DNA of 64,000 bases from Nocardioides sp. REDSEA-S33_B3 (lineage in GTDB: Bacteria > Actinomycetota > Actinomycetes > Propionibacteriales > Nocardioidaceae), in assembly GCA_001627335.1 (NCBI GenBank), contig LUPK01000059.1, positions 62,001 through 126,000 on the forward strand, read 5' to 3'. This document shows positions 1 to 8,505 of the stretch, in pieces. The translations under genes and the position numbers were made by a program. Below the pieces are notes generated by a model that was not told the DNA's origin, made no database searches, and worked only from the letters and a program-made list of their open reading frames with translations. Each line of letters opens with the position of its first letter. Within the stretch, counting starts at the first letter, position 1.

Positions 1-519
1 AACGTGCACTACGCCGGCCCCGGCGGCGAGGCCGAGCTGCTCGGTCTCTACTTCGCCGACGCCGGCCAGCACTTCGAGCACCGCCTCTTCGTCGACCACA
101 ACGCGCCGCGCACCAAGAGCAACGTGGTCTACAAGGGCGCGCTGCAGGGCGAGAAGGCGCGCACCGTGTGGATCGGCAACGTGCTCATCCGCAAGGTCGC
201 CGAGGCCATCGAGACCTACGAGGAGAACCGCAACCTCGTGCTCACCGACGGCTGCCAGGCCGACTCGGTGCCCAACCTCGAGATCGAGACCGGTGAGATC
301 GAGGGTGCCGGTCACGCCTCGGCCACCGCCCGTTTCGACGACGAGCAGCTGTTCTACCTGCGCAGCCGCGGCGTCTCCGACGAGGAGGCTCGCCGCCTGG
401 TGCTGCACGGCTTCTTCCAGGACCTGATCCGCAAGATCGGGCTGCCCGAGCTGGAGGAGAAGCTCACCGCGGCCGTCGAGGACGAGCTGGCGCGCAACGT
501 CGCCGGCAAGGTCCTCTGA
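1..519 (+). CDS. sufD: Fe-S cluster assembly protein SufD, C-terminal part
   Basis: The frame is open from the first base, so the gene starts upstream of the window; 172 codons remain. The visible part is the conserved C-terminal half of the SufB/SufD beta-helix family, including the stretch around VYKGALQGEKARTVW, the segment LTDGCQADSVPNLEIE and the helical end with RGVSDEEARRLVLHGFF. SufD joins SufB and SufC in the cytoplasmic SufBCD scaffold that builds Fe-S clusters. The order that follows (Rieske ferredoxin, sufC, sufS, sufU, sufT) favours SufD over SufB, because sufB normally comes first in actinobacterial suf operons. Its TGA stop shares one base with the ATG of the next gene. Confidence 0.93.
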   Translation, partial: NVHYAGPGGEAELLGLYFADAGQHFEHRLFVDHNAPRTKSNVVYKGALQGEKARTVWIGNVLIRKVAEAIETYEENRNLVLTDGCQADSVPNLEIETGEIEGAGHASATARFDDEQLFYLRSRGVSDEEARRLVLHGFFQDLIRKIGLPELEEKLTAAVEDELARNVAGKVL

Positions 520-854
520 TGGCGTTCGAGCGCGCCTGCGCCCTGGCCGACGTGCCCGCCGACGAGGCGCTCGCGGTCCAGGTCGGCGAGCACACCGTGG
601 CCGTCACCCGTGACGGCGACGAGGTCTTCGCCCTGCAGGACCTCTGCAGCCACGCCGCGGTCTCGCTCAGCGAGGGCGAGGTCGCCGGCGGCACCCTCGA
701 GTGCTGGCTGCACGGCTCCTGCTTCGACCTGCGCACCGGCAAGCCGACCGGTCTGCCCGCCACCGAGCCGGTGGCGACCTTCCCCGTCCAGGTCAAGGAC
801 GGCGACATCTTCATCGACACGACCACCACCCTGAACGGAGTCACCCCCACGTGA
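519..854 (+). CDS. Rieske-type [2Fe-2S] ferredoxin within the suf operon
   Basis: A 111-residue protein with the two halves of a Rieske cluster site: CSHA at about residues 43-46 and CWLHGSCF at about 63-70, spaced as in non-haem-oxygenase ferredoxins. It would carry a [2Fe-2S] cluster held by two Cys and two His and act as a small cytoplasmic electron carrier. The ATG overlaps the sufD stop by one base, so translation is probably coupled. A gene of this kind between sufD and sufC is usual in actinobacteria; a role in supplying electrons to, or receiving clusters from, the SufBCD complex is inferred from position only. It has no oxygenase domain. Confidence 0.9.
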   Translation: MAFERACALADVPADEALAVQVGEHTVAVTRDGDEVFALQDLCSHAAVSLSEGEVAGGTLECWLHGSCFDLRTGKPTGLPATEPVATFPVQVKDGDIFIDTTTTLNGVTPT

Positions 855-930
855 TTGAGCGCAGCGAGATCACCAACAAGAACAGCGCGCGTGGTGCCTC
901 ATGCGTGCCCGGAACGAAGTGAGGACACGC

Positions 931-1689
931 ATGAGCAACCTACAGATCACCGACCTCCAGGTCTCCGTCGCCACCGAGGACGGCCCGAAGGAGATCCTCA
1001 AGGGCGTCACGCTGACCATCAAGGACGGCGAGACCCACGCGATCATGGGCCCCAACGGCTCCGGCAAGTCGACCCTGGCGTACTCGATCGCCGGGCACCC
1101 GAAGTACACCGTCACCGGTGGCTCGGTCACCCTCGACGGCGAGGACGTCCTGGAGATGTCGGTCGACGAGCGCGCCCGCGCCGGTCTCTTCCTGGCCATG
1201 CAGTACCCCGTCGAGGTCCCCGGCGTCTCCGTCGCGAACTTCCTGCGCACCGCCAAGACCGCCGTGGACGGCGAGGCCCCCAAGCTGCGCACCTGGGTCA
1301 AGGACGTCAACGCCGCCCTCGAGCAGCTCAACCTCGACTCGACCTTCTCCCAGCGCTCGGTCAACGAGGGCTTCTCCGGCGGTGAGAAGAAGCGCCACGA
1401 GATCGCGCAGCTCGACCTGCTCGACCCGAAGGTCGCCATCCTCGACGAGACCGACTCCGGCCTCGACATCGATGCGCTGAAGATCGTCTCCGAGGGCGTC
1501 AACCGCTTCCGCGAGCGCGACGCCAAGGGCGTCCTGCTGATCACGCACTACACGCGCATCCTGCGCTACATCACCCCCGACTTCGTCCACGTCTTCGTCG
1601 ACGGCAAGGTCGCGGAGTCCGGCGGCCCCGAGCTCGCCGAGGCGCTGGAGGCCGAGGGCTACGACAAGTACCTGTCGGCGGCGCGATAG
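931..1689 (+). CDS. sufC: Fe-S cluster assembly ATPase SufC
   Basis: A 252-residue ABC-type ATPase of the SufBCD complex. Visible motifs are Walker A GPNGSGKST near residue 38, the divergent SufC signature SGGEKKRHE, Walker B followed by DETDSGLD, and the switch histidine in LLITHYTR. These make it SufC rather than a transporter ATPase, and no permease is nearby. The frame is open upstream to an ATG at 901, but the ATG at 931 gives the family-typical start MSNLQITDL and follows a GTGAGGAC stretch, so 931 is preferred. It lies 76 bases after the Rieske gene and 121 bases before sufS, the longest spacer inside the operon. Confidence 0.95.
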   Translation: MSNLQITDLQVSVATEDGPKEILKGVTLTIKDGETHAIMGPNGSGKSTLAYSIAGHPKYTVTGGSVTLDGEDVLEMSVDERARAGLFLAMQYPVEVPGVSVANFLRTAKTAVDGEAPKLRTWVKDVNAALEQLNLDSTFSQRSVNEGFSGGEKKRHEIAQLDLLDPKVAILDETDSGLDIDALKIVSEGVNRFRERDAKGVLLITHYTRILRYITPDFVHVFVDGKVAESGGPELAEALEAEGYDKYLSAAR

Positions 1690-1810
1690 GCGGCGCTGCG
1701 CTGCGTTGTCGTCGCTCGACGACCGCTCCGCTCCAAGGTCGCCTTCGCTCCTCCGCCTTGCGCAGCACCACTTCTCGCACCGCCGCTCGACAGAAAGGTA
1801 GGGACGTCTG
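1690..1810 (+). other. structured spacer between sufC and sufS
   Basis: This 121-base spacer inside the operon contains a perfect 6-bp hairpin (1708-1713 with 1718-1723, loop GCTC). An outer 7-bp pairing, GCTGCGC at 1695-1701 with GCGCAGC at 1760-1766, could enclose it. A 12-base word, CTTCGCTCCTCC at 1743-1754, recurs in the spacer between the two acyl-CoA dehydrogenase genes (33663-33674). The element ends before the sufS ribosome binding site (GAAAGG at 1793-1798). It may be an mRNA processing or stability element; this is inference from pairing alone. Confidence 0.45.
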
Positions 1811-3076
1811 ATGGAAGGTCTGCTTCCTGACCTCGAGGTCGTCCGCAAGGACTTCCCGATCTTGTCCCGCACCACCCCGGACGGGCGGCCGCTGGTCTAC
1901 CTCGACAGCGCCAACACCTCGCAGAAGCCGCAGGTGGTCATCGACGCGATGGTCGACCACCTCGAGCGCCACAACGCCAACGTCGCGCGCGCCATGCACC
2001 TGCTCGGCGCCGAGGCGACCGAGGCGTTCGAGGGCGGCCGGGACAAGGTTGCCTCGTTCATCGGTGCCTCCGAGCGCGACGAGGTGATCTTCACCAAGAA
2101 CGCCTCCGAAGCGCTCAACCTGGTCGCCAACACCCTCGCCCTGCCCGGTCCCCGGCAGGTCGGGCCCGGCGACGTCGTGGTCACCACGGAGATGGAGCAC
2201 CACTCCAACATCGTGCCGTGGCAGATGCTCACCCAGCGCACGGGCGCGGACCTGCGGTGGTTCACCTTCGACGACCAGGGCCTGCTCGACCTCTCGCAGG
2301 TCGACGAGCTGATCACCGAGCGCACCAAGGTCGTCACCTTCACCTGGGTGTCGAACATGCTCGGCACGATCAACCCGGTCGCCGAGCTGACCCGCCGCGC
2401 CCACGAGGTCGGTGCGATCGTGGTGGTGGACGCCTCCCAGGCGGCTCCGCAGCTGCCGATCGACCTCGCTGCGATGGCGCCGGAGGAGCGGCCCGACGTG
2501 GTCGTCTTCACCGGCCACAAGGTCGTCGGGCCCACCGGCATCGGTGTCCTGTGGGGTCGCCGTGAGCTGCTCGAGGAGCTGCCGCCGTTCCTCGGCGGTG
2601 GCGAGATGATCGAGACCGTCACGATGGAGCGCTCGACGTACGCCGGGCTGCCCCACAAGTTCGAGGCCGGCACCCCGCCGATCGTCGAGTCCGTCGGGCT
2701 CGGCGCTGCCGTCGACTACCTCGCCGCCCTCGACATGGAGGCGGTGCACCGGCACGAGCAGGCCATCACGGCGTACGCGCTCGACGGCCTGTCCGGCGTG
2801 CCCGGCCTGAAGGTCCTCGGCCCGCTGGACGCCCGGTTGCGCGGGGGAGCGATCTCCTTCGAGCTCGACGGCGTGCATCCGCACGACGTGGCCCAGGTGC
2901 TCGACGTGCGCGGCGTCGCCGTGCGTGCCGGGCACCACTGCGCCCGACCGGCGCACGCGAAGTTCGGCGTGCAGAGCTCGACGCGGATGTCGTCGTACCT
3001 CTACACGACGCCGGCCGAGATCGACGCGCTGGTCGAGGCCCTGCACTACACCCGTTCCTACTTCAAGGTGGACTGA
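1811..3076 (+). CDS. sufS: cysteine desulfurase SufS
   Basis: A 421-residue group II cysteine desulfurase that uses pyridoxal phosphate to take sulfur from cysteine as an enzyme-bound persulfide, for use by SufU and SufBCD. Visible features are EMEHHSN (cofactor-stacking His), DASQAAPQLP (Asp contacting the pyridine nitrogen), the Schiff-base lysine in TGHKVVGPTG, and the persulfide cysteine in RAGHHCARPAH near residue 378. Length and order match SufS. The ATG follows GAAAGG with suitable spacing. Its TGA overlaps the ATG of sufU by one base, as expected for partners that meet directly. Confidence 0.96.
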   Translation: MEGLLPDLEVVRKDFPILSRTTPDGRPLVYLDSANTSQKPQVVIDAMVDHLERHNANVARAMHLLGAEATEAFEGGRDKVASFIGASERDEVIFTKNASEALNLVANTLALPGPRQVGPGDVVVTTEMEHHSNIVPWQMLTQRTGADLRWFTFDDQGLLDLSQVDELITERTKVVTFTWVSNMLGTINPVAELTRRAHEVGAIVVVDASQAAPQLPIDLAAMAPEERPDVVVFTGHKVVGPTGIGVLWGRRELLEELPPFLGGGEMIETVTMERSTYAGLPHKFEAGTPPIVESVGLGAAVDYLAALDMEAVHRHEQAITAYALDGLSGVPGLKVLGPLDARLRGGAISFELDGVHPHDVAQVLDVRGVAVRAGHHCARPAHAKFGVQSSTRMSSYLYTTPAEIDALVEALHYTRSYFKVD

Positions 3077-3552
3077 TGTCTGCGGAGCTGGACTCGCTGT
3101 ACCAGGAGATCATCCTGGACCACTACAAGAACCCGCACCACAAGGGACTCCGTGACCCCTTCGAGGCCGAGGTGCACCACGTCAACCCGACGTGCGGCGA
3201 CGAGGTCACGCTGCGCGTGCACGTCGCCGACGGCGTGGTGGCCGACGTCTCGTACGACGCCGTGGGGTGCTCGATCTCGCAGGCCTCGACCTCGGTGATG
3301 ACCGACCTGGTCATCGGCAAGCCGGTCGAGGAGGCGATGAGCATCCACGAGGAGTTCCTGACCCTCATGCAGGGCAAGGGGAACGTCGAGCCCGACGAGG
3401 AGGTGCTGGAGGACGGCATCGCCTTCTCCGGCGTCGCCAAGTTCCCCGCGCGCGTGAAGTGCGCACTGCTGGGCTGGATGGCGTGGAAGGACGCCACCGG
3501 CCAATCCCTCGACAGCCAGTCCATCTCGAGCCAGGGAGGCACCGATGACTGA
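3076..3552 (+). CDS. sufU: zinc-dependent sulfurtransferase SufU
   Basis: A 158-residue member of the SufU/IscU fold. It has the three conserved cysteines (PTCGD near residue 40, GCSISQAS near 66, RVKCALL near 127) and the SufU-specific insertion before the last cysteine, which separates it from IscU. In Gram-positive bacteria SufU is a Zn protein that accepts the persulfide from SufS and passes sulfur on to SufBCD. Its start overlaps the sufS stop by one base, and its own end overlaps the next gene by eight bases, so the three genes should be translated together. Confidence 0.94.
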   Translation: MSAELDSLYQEIILDHYKNPHHKGLRDPFEAEVHHVNPTCGDEVTLRVHVADGVVADVSYDAVGCSISQASTSVMTDLVIGKPVEEAMSIHEEFLTLMQGKGNVEPDEEVLEDGIAFSGVAKFPARVKCALLGWMAWKDATGQSLDSQSISSQGGTDD

Positions 3553-3928
3553 CACCACCCACACCCCCGACCACTCCGACCTGCCCAGCGACGTGCCCGC
3601 GCCGTCGAGCTCGGCCTCGACGGTGACGGTCGAGGAGGTCACCGAGGCGCTCAAGGACGTCGTCGACCCCGAGCTCGGCATCAACGTCGTCGACCTCGGC
3701 CTGGTCTACGGCGTGCACGTCGACGAGTCGTCCAACTGCGTGGTCGACATGACGCTGACCTCGGCCGCCTGCCCGCTGACCGACGTCATCCAGGACCAGA
3801 CCGACTCCGCCCTGGAGGGCCTGGTCAACGACGTCGCCATCAACTGGGTCTGGATGCCGCCGTGGGGCCCGGACAAGATCACCGACGACGGCCGCGAGCA
3901 GCTTCGCGCGCTTGGTTTCAATGTCTGA
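3545..3928 (+). CDS. sufT: SufT-like MIP18/DUF59 iron-sulfur maturation factor
   Basis: A 127-residue protein consisting of a low-complexity N-terminus of about 30 residues and one DUF59 (MIP18) domain, with the family's DPELGINVVDLGLVY start and a cysteine in TSAACPLTD. SufT-type proteins help deliver Fe-S clusters to client enzymes when demand is high. The ATG lies eight bases inside sufU. It is the last gene of the operon: a hairpin follows three bases after the stop. The symbol is used in the general sense of suf-linked DUF59 protein. Confidence 0.88.
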   Translation: MTDTTHTPDHSDLPSDVPAPSSSASTVTVEEVTEALKDVVDPELGINVVDLGLVYGVHVDESSNCVVDMTLTSAACPLTDVIQDQTDSALEGLVNDVAINWVWMPPWGPDKITDDGREQLRALGFNV

Positions 3929-3930
3929 GG

Positions 3931-3961
3931 CAGGACGTCACGAAGGACGAGTGACGTCCTG
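3931..3961 (+). terminator. hairpin at the end of the suf operon
   Basis: An 11-bp perfect inverted repeat (CAGGACGTCAC, nine-base loop, GTGACGTCCTG) begins three bases after the sufT stop. There is no U-tract, as is common for actinobacterial terminators. Confidence 0.65.
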
Positions 3962-4068
3962 ACCCGAAGAGGTCGAGCGAGGGCCACGGCCGAGCCCGCG
4001 AGGCCGTGACGCCCGGGTCGAGACCTACAGGTGGTGGTCACAGGGACGGTCAGGCATAGCCTGGCGCG

Positions 4069-4440
4069 ATGACCGTCCCTGACACCGACCCCGTCGAGGA
4101 GGCGGTGCGCGCCTTCTGGGACGTCGCACGCTTCCACGCTCGGCTCAACGTCGCTCCGTCGTACTTCGGCCCGACGACCCTGGAGGTCGTGCCGCCGCCG
4201 ACCTGGTCCTTCGGTGAGGAGCCCGAGGGCGAGCGGCTGCTGGTGGAGGTGCTCTCGGGCGCACGGACCTCGCTGGAGGGCAGCGTCGAGGAGTACGGCG
4301 AGGAGCTGCCGGTTCCCGGGTCGCTGAGCATCCTCACCGACTCGGCCGGTCATCCGGTGGCGCTGCTGGAGGTCACCGACGTCGTGGTGGACGCTGGCCG
4401 GGTGGTCGAGCACTTCCGGGTCGTCCACCAGAAGTCCTGA
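4069..4440 (+). CDS. ASCH-domain protein
   Basis: A 123-residue cytoplasmic protein resembling the ASCH (ASC-1 homology) RNA-binding fold. It has the pattern of a LL..VLSGARTS segment, an E-x-Y-G-E-x-LP-x-PG turn, and the strand SILTDSAGHPVALLEVTDV. Most ASCH proteins continue with a further conserved segment; this one stops soon after that strand, so the domain may be shortened. A TAGCCT hexamer six bases before the ATG suggests a leaderless transcript. It ends one base before the acVLRF1 gene, which acts on peptidyl-tRNA, so a shared RNA- or translation-related role is plausible but inferred. Confidence 0.7.
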   Translation: MTVPDTDPVEEAVRAFWDVARFHARLNVAPSYFGPTTLEVVPPPTWSFGEEPEGERLLVEVLSGARTSLEGSVEEYGEELPVPGSLSILTDSAGHPVALLEVTDVVVDAGRVVEHFRVVHQKS

Positions 4441-4441
4441 C

Positions 4442-5113
4442 GTGCTCGACGCCGGTCTGCTGGTGCCCCCCGACCGGGTCCAGCGGTGGGTCGAGAACTT
4501 CCAGGGCCGCCACGGCACGACCGCCCTGACCGTCCTCGATGGCGGGCTCGAGGGATCGGCCAGTGACGGGTCGACCTTCCGGATGGACCTCCCCTTCGCG
4601 ACGAGGTACGCCGGCCTGCCCGACGCCTCCGCCTTCGCGGCCGCCGCGCGGACAGCCCCGCCGGCGGACTGGGGCGTGCTGCTGGTGCGCAAGGGCGGCT
4701 TCGCGATGGCCCGGCTCTCCGGGACGCGCACGAGCGCCAGCAAGGTCGGTCAGCGGCACGTGCAGGGCCGGACCAAGGCGGGCGGCCAGTCGCAGCAGCG
4801 GTTCGCCCGGCGGCGCGACAACCAGGCGCGGCAGGCGTTCGAGGCCGCGGCCGACCACGCCGTACGCATCCTCGGAGACCTGGTCGGCCCGGTGGTGACT
4901 GGAGGTGACGCCTCGGCGCTCGAGACCGTCCTGGAGGACCCGCGCCTGCGCGCGCTGGAGGTCCTCGAGCGGCGGCTGCCGGTGCCGGACCCGCGCCGGG
5001 CCGTGCTGGAGCAGGCCGTTGTCGACGCCTGCTCGGTGGCCGTGACGGTGCACAACAGCGACCGGCCGTCGTGGCCGGGGCGGAGCAGTGCGGACGGCGC
5101 CGACGGGCGCTAG
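4442..5113 (+). CDS. actinobacterial VLRF1 (acVLRF1) peptidyl-tRNA hydrolase
   Basis: A 223-residue protein of the Vms1/eRF1-like release-factor group. The diagnostic segment is [20 protein letters not shown] near residues 101-120, which contains the GxxQ-type loop (GGQSQQ) and a basic stretch. Eukaryotic relatives (Vms1/ANKZF1) release nascent chains from stalled 60S subunits, and bacterial members are proposed to free peptidyl-tRNA during ribosome rescue. The GTG start follows the ASCH gene by one base. The stop codon TAG is also the first part of a -10-like TAGCGT for the next gene. Family assignment is firm; substrate in this organism is inferred. Confidence 0.85.
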   Translation: MLDAGLLVPPDRVQRWVENFQGRHGTTALTVLDGGLEGSASDGSTFRMDLPFATRYAGLPDASAFAAAARTAPPADWGVLLVRKGGFAMARLSGTRTSASKVGQRHVQGRTKAGGQSQQRFARRRDNQARQAFEAAADHAVRILGDLVGPVVTGGDASALETVLEDPRLRALEVLERRLPVPDPRRAVLEQAVVDACSVAVTVHNSDRPSWPGRSSADGADGR

Positions 5114-5123
5114 CGTGCCGGGC

Positions 5124-6017
5124 GTGGACGCTCCCATCGTGATCCAGGGCCTGGTGAAGACGTTCGGCAGCACCCGCGCGCTCGACGGCCTGGACCTCGA
5201 GGTGCGGGGCGGCGAGGTCCACGGCTTCCTGGGCCCCAACGGGGCCGGCAAGTCGACGGCGATCCGGGTGCTCCTCGGCCTCCTGCGCTCCGACGCCGGC
5301 GAGGTCAGCCTGCTGGGCGGGGACCCCTGGCGCGACGCCGCGGCCCTGCACCGACGACTGGCCTACGTCCCGGGTGACGTGAGCCTGTGGCCCAACCTGA
5401 GCGGCGGGGAGTGCCTGGACCTGCTCGGGCGGCTGCGCGGCGGCCTGGACCCGGTGCGGCGCAACGCCCTGGTGGAGCGCTTCGGCCTGGACCCCACCAA
5501 ACGCGGCCGGTCCTACAGCAAGGGCAACCGGCAGAAGGTGGCGCTGGTGGCTGCCCTCGCCGCCGACGTGGAGCTGCTGCTCCTCGACGAACCGACCTCG
5601 GGCCTCGACCCGCTGATGGAGGCGGAGTTCCAGGCCTGCGTGCGGGAGTTCCGGGACGCAGGAGGGACGGTCCTGCTCTCGAGCCACATCCTCGCCGAGG
5701 TGGAGAGCCTGTGCGAGCGGGTCAGCATCATCCGCGACGGGCGGGTCGTCGAGGCGGGGACGCTCGCTGAGCTCAGGCACCTGACCCGCACGTCCGTGAC
5801 GGCCGAGCTCGAACGACCGGCCCCCGACCTGGCGGGCCTGCCCGGCGTGCACGACCTCGTGGCCGAGGGGGAGCGGGTGCAGTTCGAGGTCGACACCGCG
5901 CAGACCGACGCCGCGCTGGGGGTGCTGGTGCGATCGGGGGTGCGCACGCTCACCGCGCAACCGCCGACCCTCGAGGACCTGTTCCTCCGGCACTACGGGG
6001 ACGTCACGGATGCCTGA
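5124..6017 (+). CDS. ABC transporter ATP-binding protein (drug-exporter type)
   Basis: A 297-residue ATPase with Walker [11 protein letters not shown]-loop region [12 protein letters not shown], the degenerate signature YSKGNRQKV, Walker [14 protein letters not shown] and the H-loop SSHILAEVE. The unusual signature and the C-terminal extension are typical of ATPases that work with ABC-2 polyketide or antibiotic exporter permeases. GTG 5124 is chosen because TAGCGT (5111-5116) lies seven bases upstream, the leaderless spacing seen throughout this window; GTG 5115 is the alternative. It overlaps the permease gene by eight bases. The permease is damaged, so this ATPase may have no working partner. 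Confidence 0.85.
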   Translation: MDAPIVIQGLVKTFGSTRALDGLDLEVRGGEVHGFLGPNGAGKSTAIRVLLGLLRSDAGEVSLLGGDPWRDAAALHRRLAYVPGDVSLWPNLSGGECLDLLGRLRGGLDPVRRNALVERFGLDPTKRGRSYSKGNRQKVALVAALAADVELLLLDEPTSGLDPLMEAEFQACVREFRDAGGTVLLSSHILAEVESLCERVSIIRDGRVVEAGTLAELRHLTRTSVTAELERPAPDLAGLPGVHDLVAEGERVQFEVDTAQTDAALGVLVRSGVRTLTAQPPTLEDLFLRHYGDVTDA

Positions 6018-7556
6018 GGTCACCGCCGGCACCGGGACCCTGCTGCGGGCCGCGCTGCGCAGGGACCGGTGGCTCGTCCTGTGGTGGAGCCTGGGCATCA
6101 GTGCCCTGTACTGGTCCCAGGCCGTCGGCATCGACGGCCTGTACGCCAGCCAGGCCGAGCTGGACGTGGCCGCCGCCAGCATGGGCGAGAACACCGCGAT
6201 GATCGCCATGGCCGGCCCCGCCCGGGCCCTGGACACGGTGGGCGGGCAGGTCGCCTGGCAGTCCAGTGCGTTCGGGGCCATCGCCGCCGGCCTGATGTCG
6301 ATGTCAATCGTCATGCGGCACACCCGCACCGAGGAGGAGACCGGCCGCGACGAGCTCGTCAGGGCCTCGGCCGTCGGTCGTCTCGCCCCCGTGCTGGCCA
6401 CGCTGCTCGCCGCGCTGGTCGCCAACGTCGCGGTCGGCACCGCCACCGCCGCCAGCCTGGTCGTCTACCCGCTGGCTGCCGCCGACTCGATCGCGCTCGG
6501 CCTGGGCCTCACCCTGGTCGGGCTCTGCTTCACCGGCACCGCCCTGGTCGCGGCGCAGGTCTCGGCGAGCGCACGCACCTGCTACGGCCTGGCCGGCCTG
6601 GTGATCGGCGCGAGCTACGCACTGCGCGCGGTCGGCGACGTCAGCGCGCCAGCCCTCACCTGGGCCTCGCCGATCGGGTGGTACCAGGGCATGCACGCCT
6701 TCTCCGGGGTGCGCTGGTGGCCGGCCCTGCTGCTCGTGGCTGCCACCGCGCTGACGCTGACGCTCGCCTCCGCGCTCCTGCAGCGACGCGACATCGGCGC
6801 CGGCCTGCGGGCCGCGCGTCCCGGGCCTGCGCGTGCCGGGCAGCTGCTGTCGGGCCCGCTCGGGTTGGTCTGGCGGCTGCAGCGGCCGACCGTCCTCGGC
6901 TGGACCGCCGGGCTCTGGCTGACCGGGCTGGCCTACGGCACCATCGGCGACGACGTGGAGTCGCTCCTCGGCGACAACGAGACCACCGTCGAGCTGATGA
7001 CCCAGGGGCTGGCGGACCCGGTCGCCGGGTTCTACGCCACCGCCCTGCTGATGCTCGCCCTGATCACCTCGGGGTTCGCGATCAGCTCGGCGCTGCGCCC
7101 TCGGGCCGAGGAGGAGGCCGGGCACGCCGAGCTGCTGCTGGCCACGGCCGTCTCGCGGAGGCGGTGGCTGGCGTCGTACGTCGTGGTGACGGTGGGTGGC
7201 GTGCTGCTCGTCCTGGCCGCGGGCGGACTCGGCACCGGCATCGGCTACGCGCTGGTGACCGGTGACGGGGGAGCGGTGCTGGAGTACGTCGGTCCCGCGC
7301 TGGCCTACGCCCCGACGGCGTGCTGCCGCGCCTCGGGGTGCTGGCGTGGCTGCCGTTGATCGGCGCCGTCGTGGTGATGCTCCTCGGCCCGGTGCTGAGG
7401 ATGCCGGGGCGGGTGCAGGGGTTCTCGCCGTTCCACCACCTGCCCGCGATCCCGGCCGAGGACGTCTCGGTGGGCGTCACGCTGGCGCTGCTGGCGGTCG
7501 CGACGCTCGTGTCGTTCGTGGGCCAGTTCGCCTTCTGGAGGCGCGACATCGGCTAG
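6010..7556 (+). pseudogene. ABC-2 exporter permease, disrupted near the 3' end
   Basis: A large permease of the polyketide-antibiotic exporter type with roughly ten hydrophobic segments. The first frame runs from ATG 6010 to TGA 7359 (449 residues), but from about 7312 it turns into CCRASGCWRGC, unlike membrane protein. The expected continuation (LPRLGVLAWLPLIGAVV, two or more hydrophobic helices, ending FWRRDIG) is intact in another frame from about 7314 to 7556. Homologues usually carry about 15 more residues between the ALAYAP-type segment and the LPR segment, so the lesion looks like a short deletion of roughly 40-45 bases that also shifts the frame. Either the transporter is inactive or the assembly has an error here. 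Confidence 0.75.
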
Positions 7557-7566
7557 CGTCGCCATC

Positions 7567-8475
7567 ATGTGGCAGCCCCAGCCCGGCTGGCATCCGCTCC
7601 CGAGTGGCACCTCCATGTCCACGATCGGGGTCTGGCGGGCCGTCGTGGGGGACGAGCCGGTGGCCGTGAAGCGGCTCGCCGCACCCGGCGAGCACGACCC
7701 GTCCGAGCTGTCCGACCCGCACCACTTCGCCTACTGGCGACGCGGCGCCGACGTCGTCACCTCCGGGGTGCTGGCCCGCTCGCAGGGGCTGCGACCACCG
7801 GTGCGCAGCTACGTCGTCGAGGACGTCGAGGGCATCACGATCACCGAGGACTGGGTCGAGGACTGCGCCGTGAACGGGCTGTTCGCCGCCCACGCCCTGG
7901 GCCGCTTCGCCGGTACGCCGGTGCCCGACGTCTCCTGGCTCGCGCGCGACCAGCTGCGGGACCGGCTGCGGCGCACCGAGCGCCGGGGCGGCTGGCCCAC
8001 GCTGGCCCGCACCACCGTCGCCGACGTCGCCGAGCATCTCTGGACCCGCCGGGAGGTCCACCTCGCGAGCCTCGACGCGTTGCCTCAGGTGCTTCAGCAC
8101 GGCGACCCGACCCCGTCGAACCTGCCCGGGCGGGAGGGCGACGACGTCGTGGCCATCGACTGGTCCTGCCTGGGCACCGGACCCGTGGGCGGCGACCTCG
8201 GCTACTACCTGCTGTCGGCGCGCGAGGCGTTCGACCCGCTGCTCGAGGCCTACCTGATGGGTCTGCCCGACGGCGTCGCGACCGCCGAGGAGGTCGCGCT
8301 CGGGGCACGGGTGGTGGCGGTCTACACCGCCCTGTCGCGGGCGGAGTGGGCGCTCTCGCGGGTCGCGAGGGGCGAGGGTGCCCTGGCCGGGAAGTTCCGT
8401 CATCCCGCCGTCGCGCCCCACCTGCGCGCGCTGCAGCGGCAGTTCCCGCTCATCGAGGTGCTGATGGCCGGCTGA
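7567..8475 (+). CDS. aminoglycoside-phosphotransferase-like kinase
   Basis: A 302-residue protein with the C-lobe of the APH/choline-kinase fold: the catalytic loop LQHGDPTPSNLPG (HGD with Asn five residues later) near residues 178-190, and the metal-binding segment AIDWSCLGTGPVGGDLG. The N-lobe lysine is probably in PVAVKRL near residue 37. The substrate is unknown; many chromosomal members phosphorylate small metabolites rather than antibiotics, so resistance should not be assumed. TAGCGT (7554-7559), which includes the stop codon of the preceding broken permease, ends seven bases before the ATG and may drive a leaderless transcript. Confidence 0.75.
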   Translation: MWQPQPGWHPLPSGTSMSTIGVWRAVVGDEPVAVKRLAAPGEHDPSELSDPHHFAYWRRGADVVTSGVLARSQGLRPPVRSYVVEDVEGITITEDWVEDCAVNGLFAAHALGRFAGTPVPDVSWLARDQLRDRLRRTERRGGWPTLARTTVADVAEHLWTRREVHLASLDALPQVLQHGDPTPSNLPGREGDDVVAIDWSCLGTGPVGGDLGYYLLSAREAFDPLLEAYLMGLPDGVATAEEVALGARVVAVYTALSRAEWALSRVARGEGALAGKFRHPAVAPHLRALQRQFPLIEVLMAG

Positions 8476-8505
8476 GGCCGGAGCCCGGCGGCCCGACGGC
8501 CGGGG

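Noticed and set aside
5124..7556. Part of an antibiotic biosynthesis cluster
   Set aside because: The exporter type is often linked to polyketides, but no biosynthetic gene is nearby and the permease is broken.
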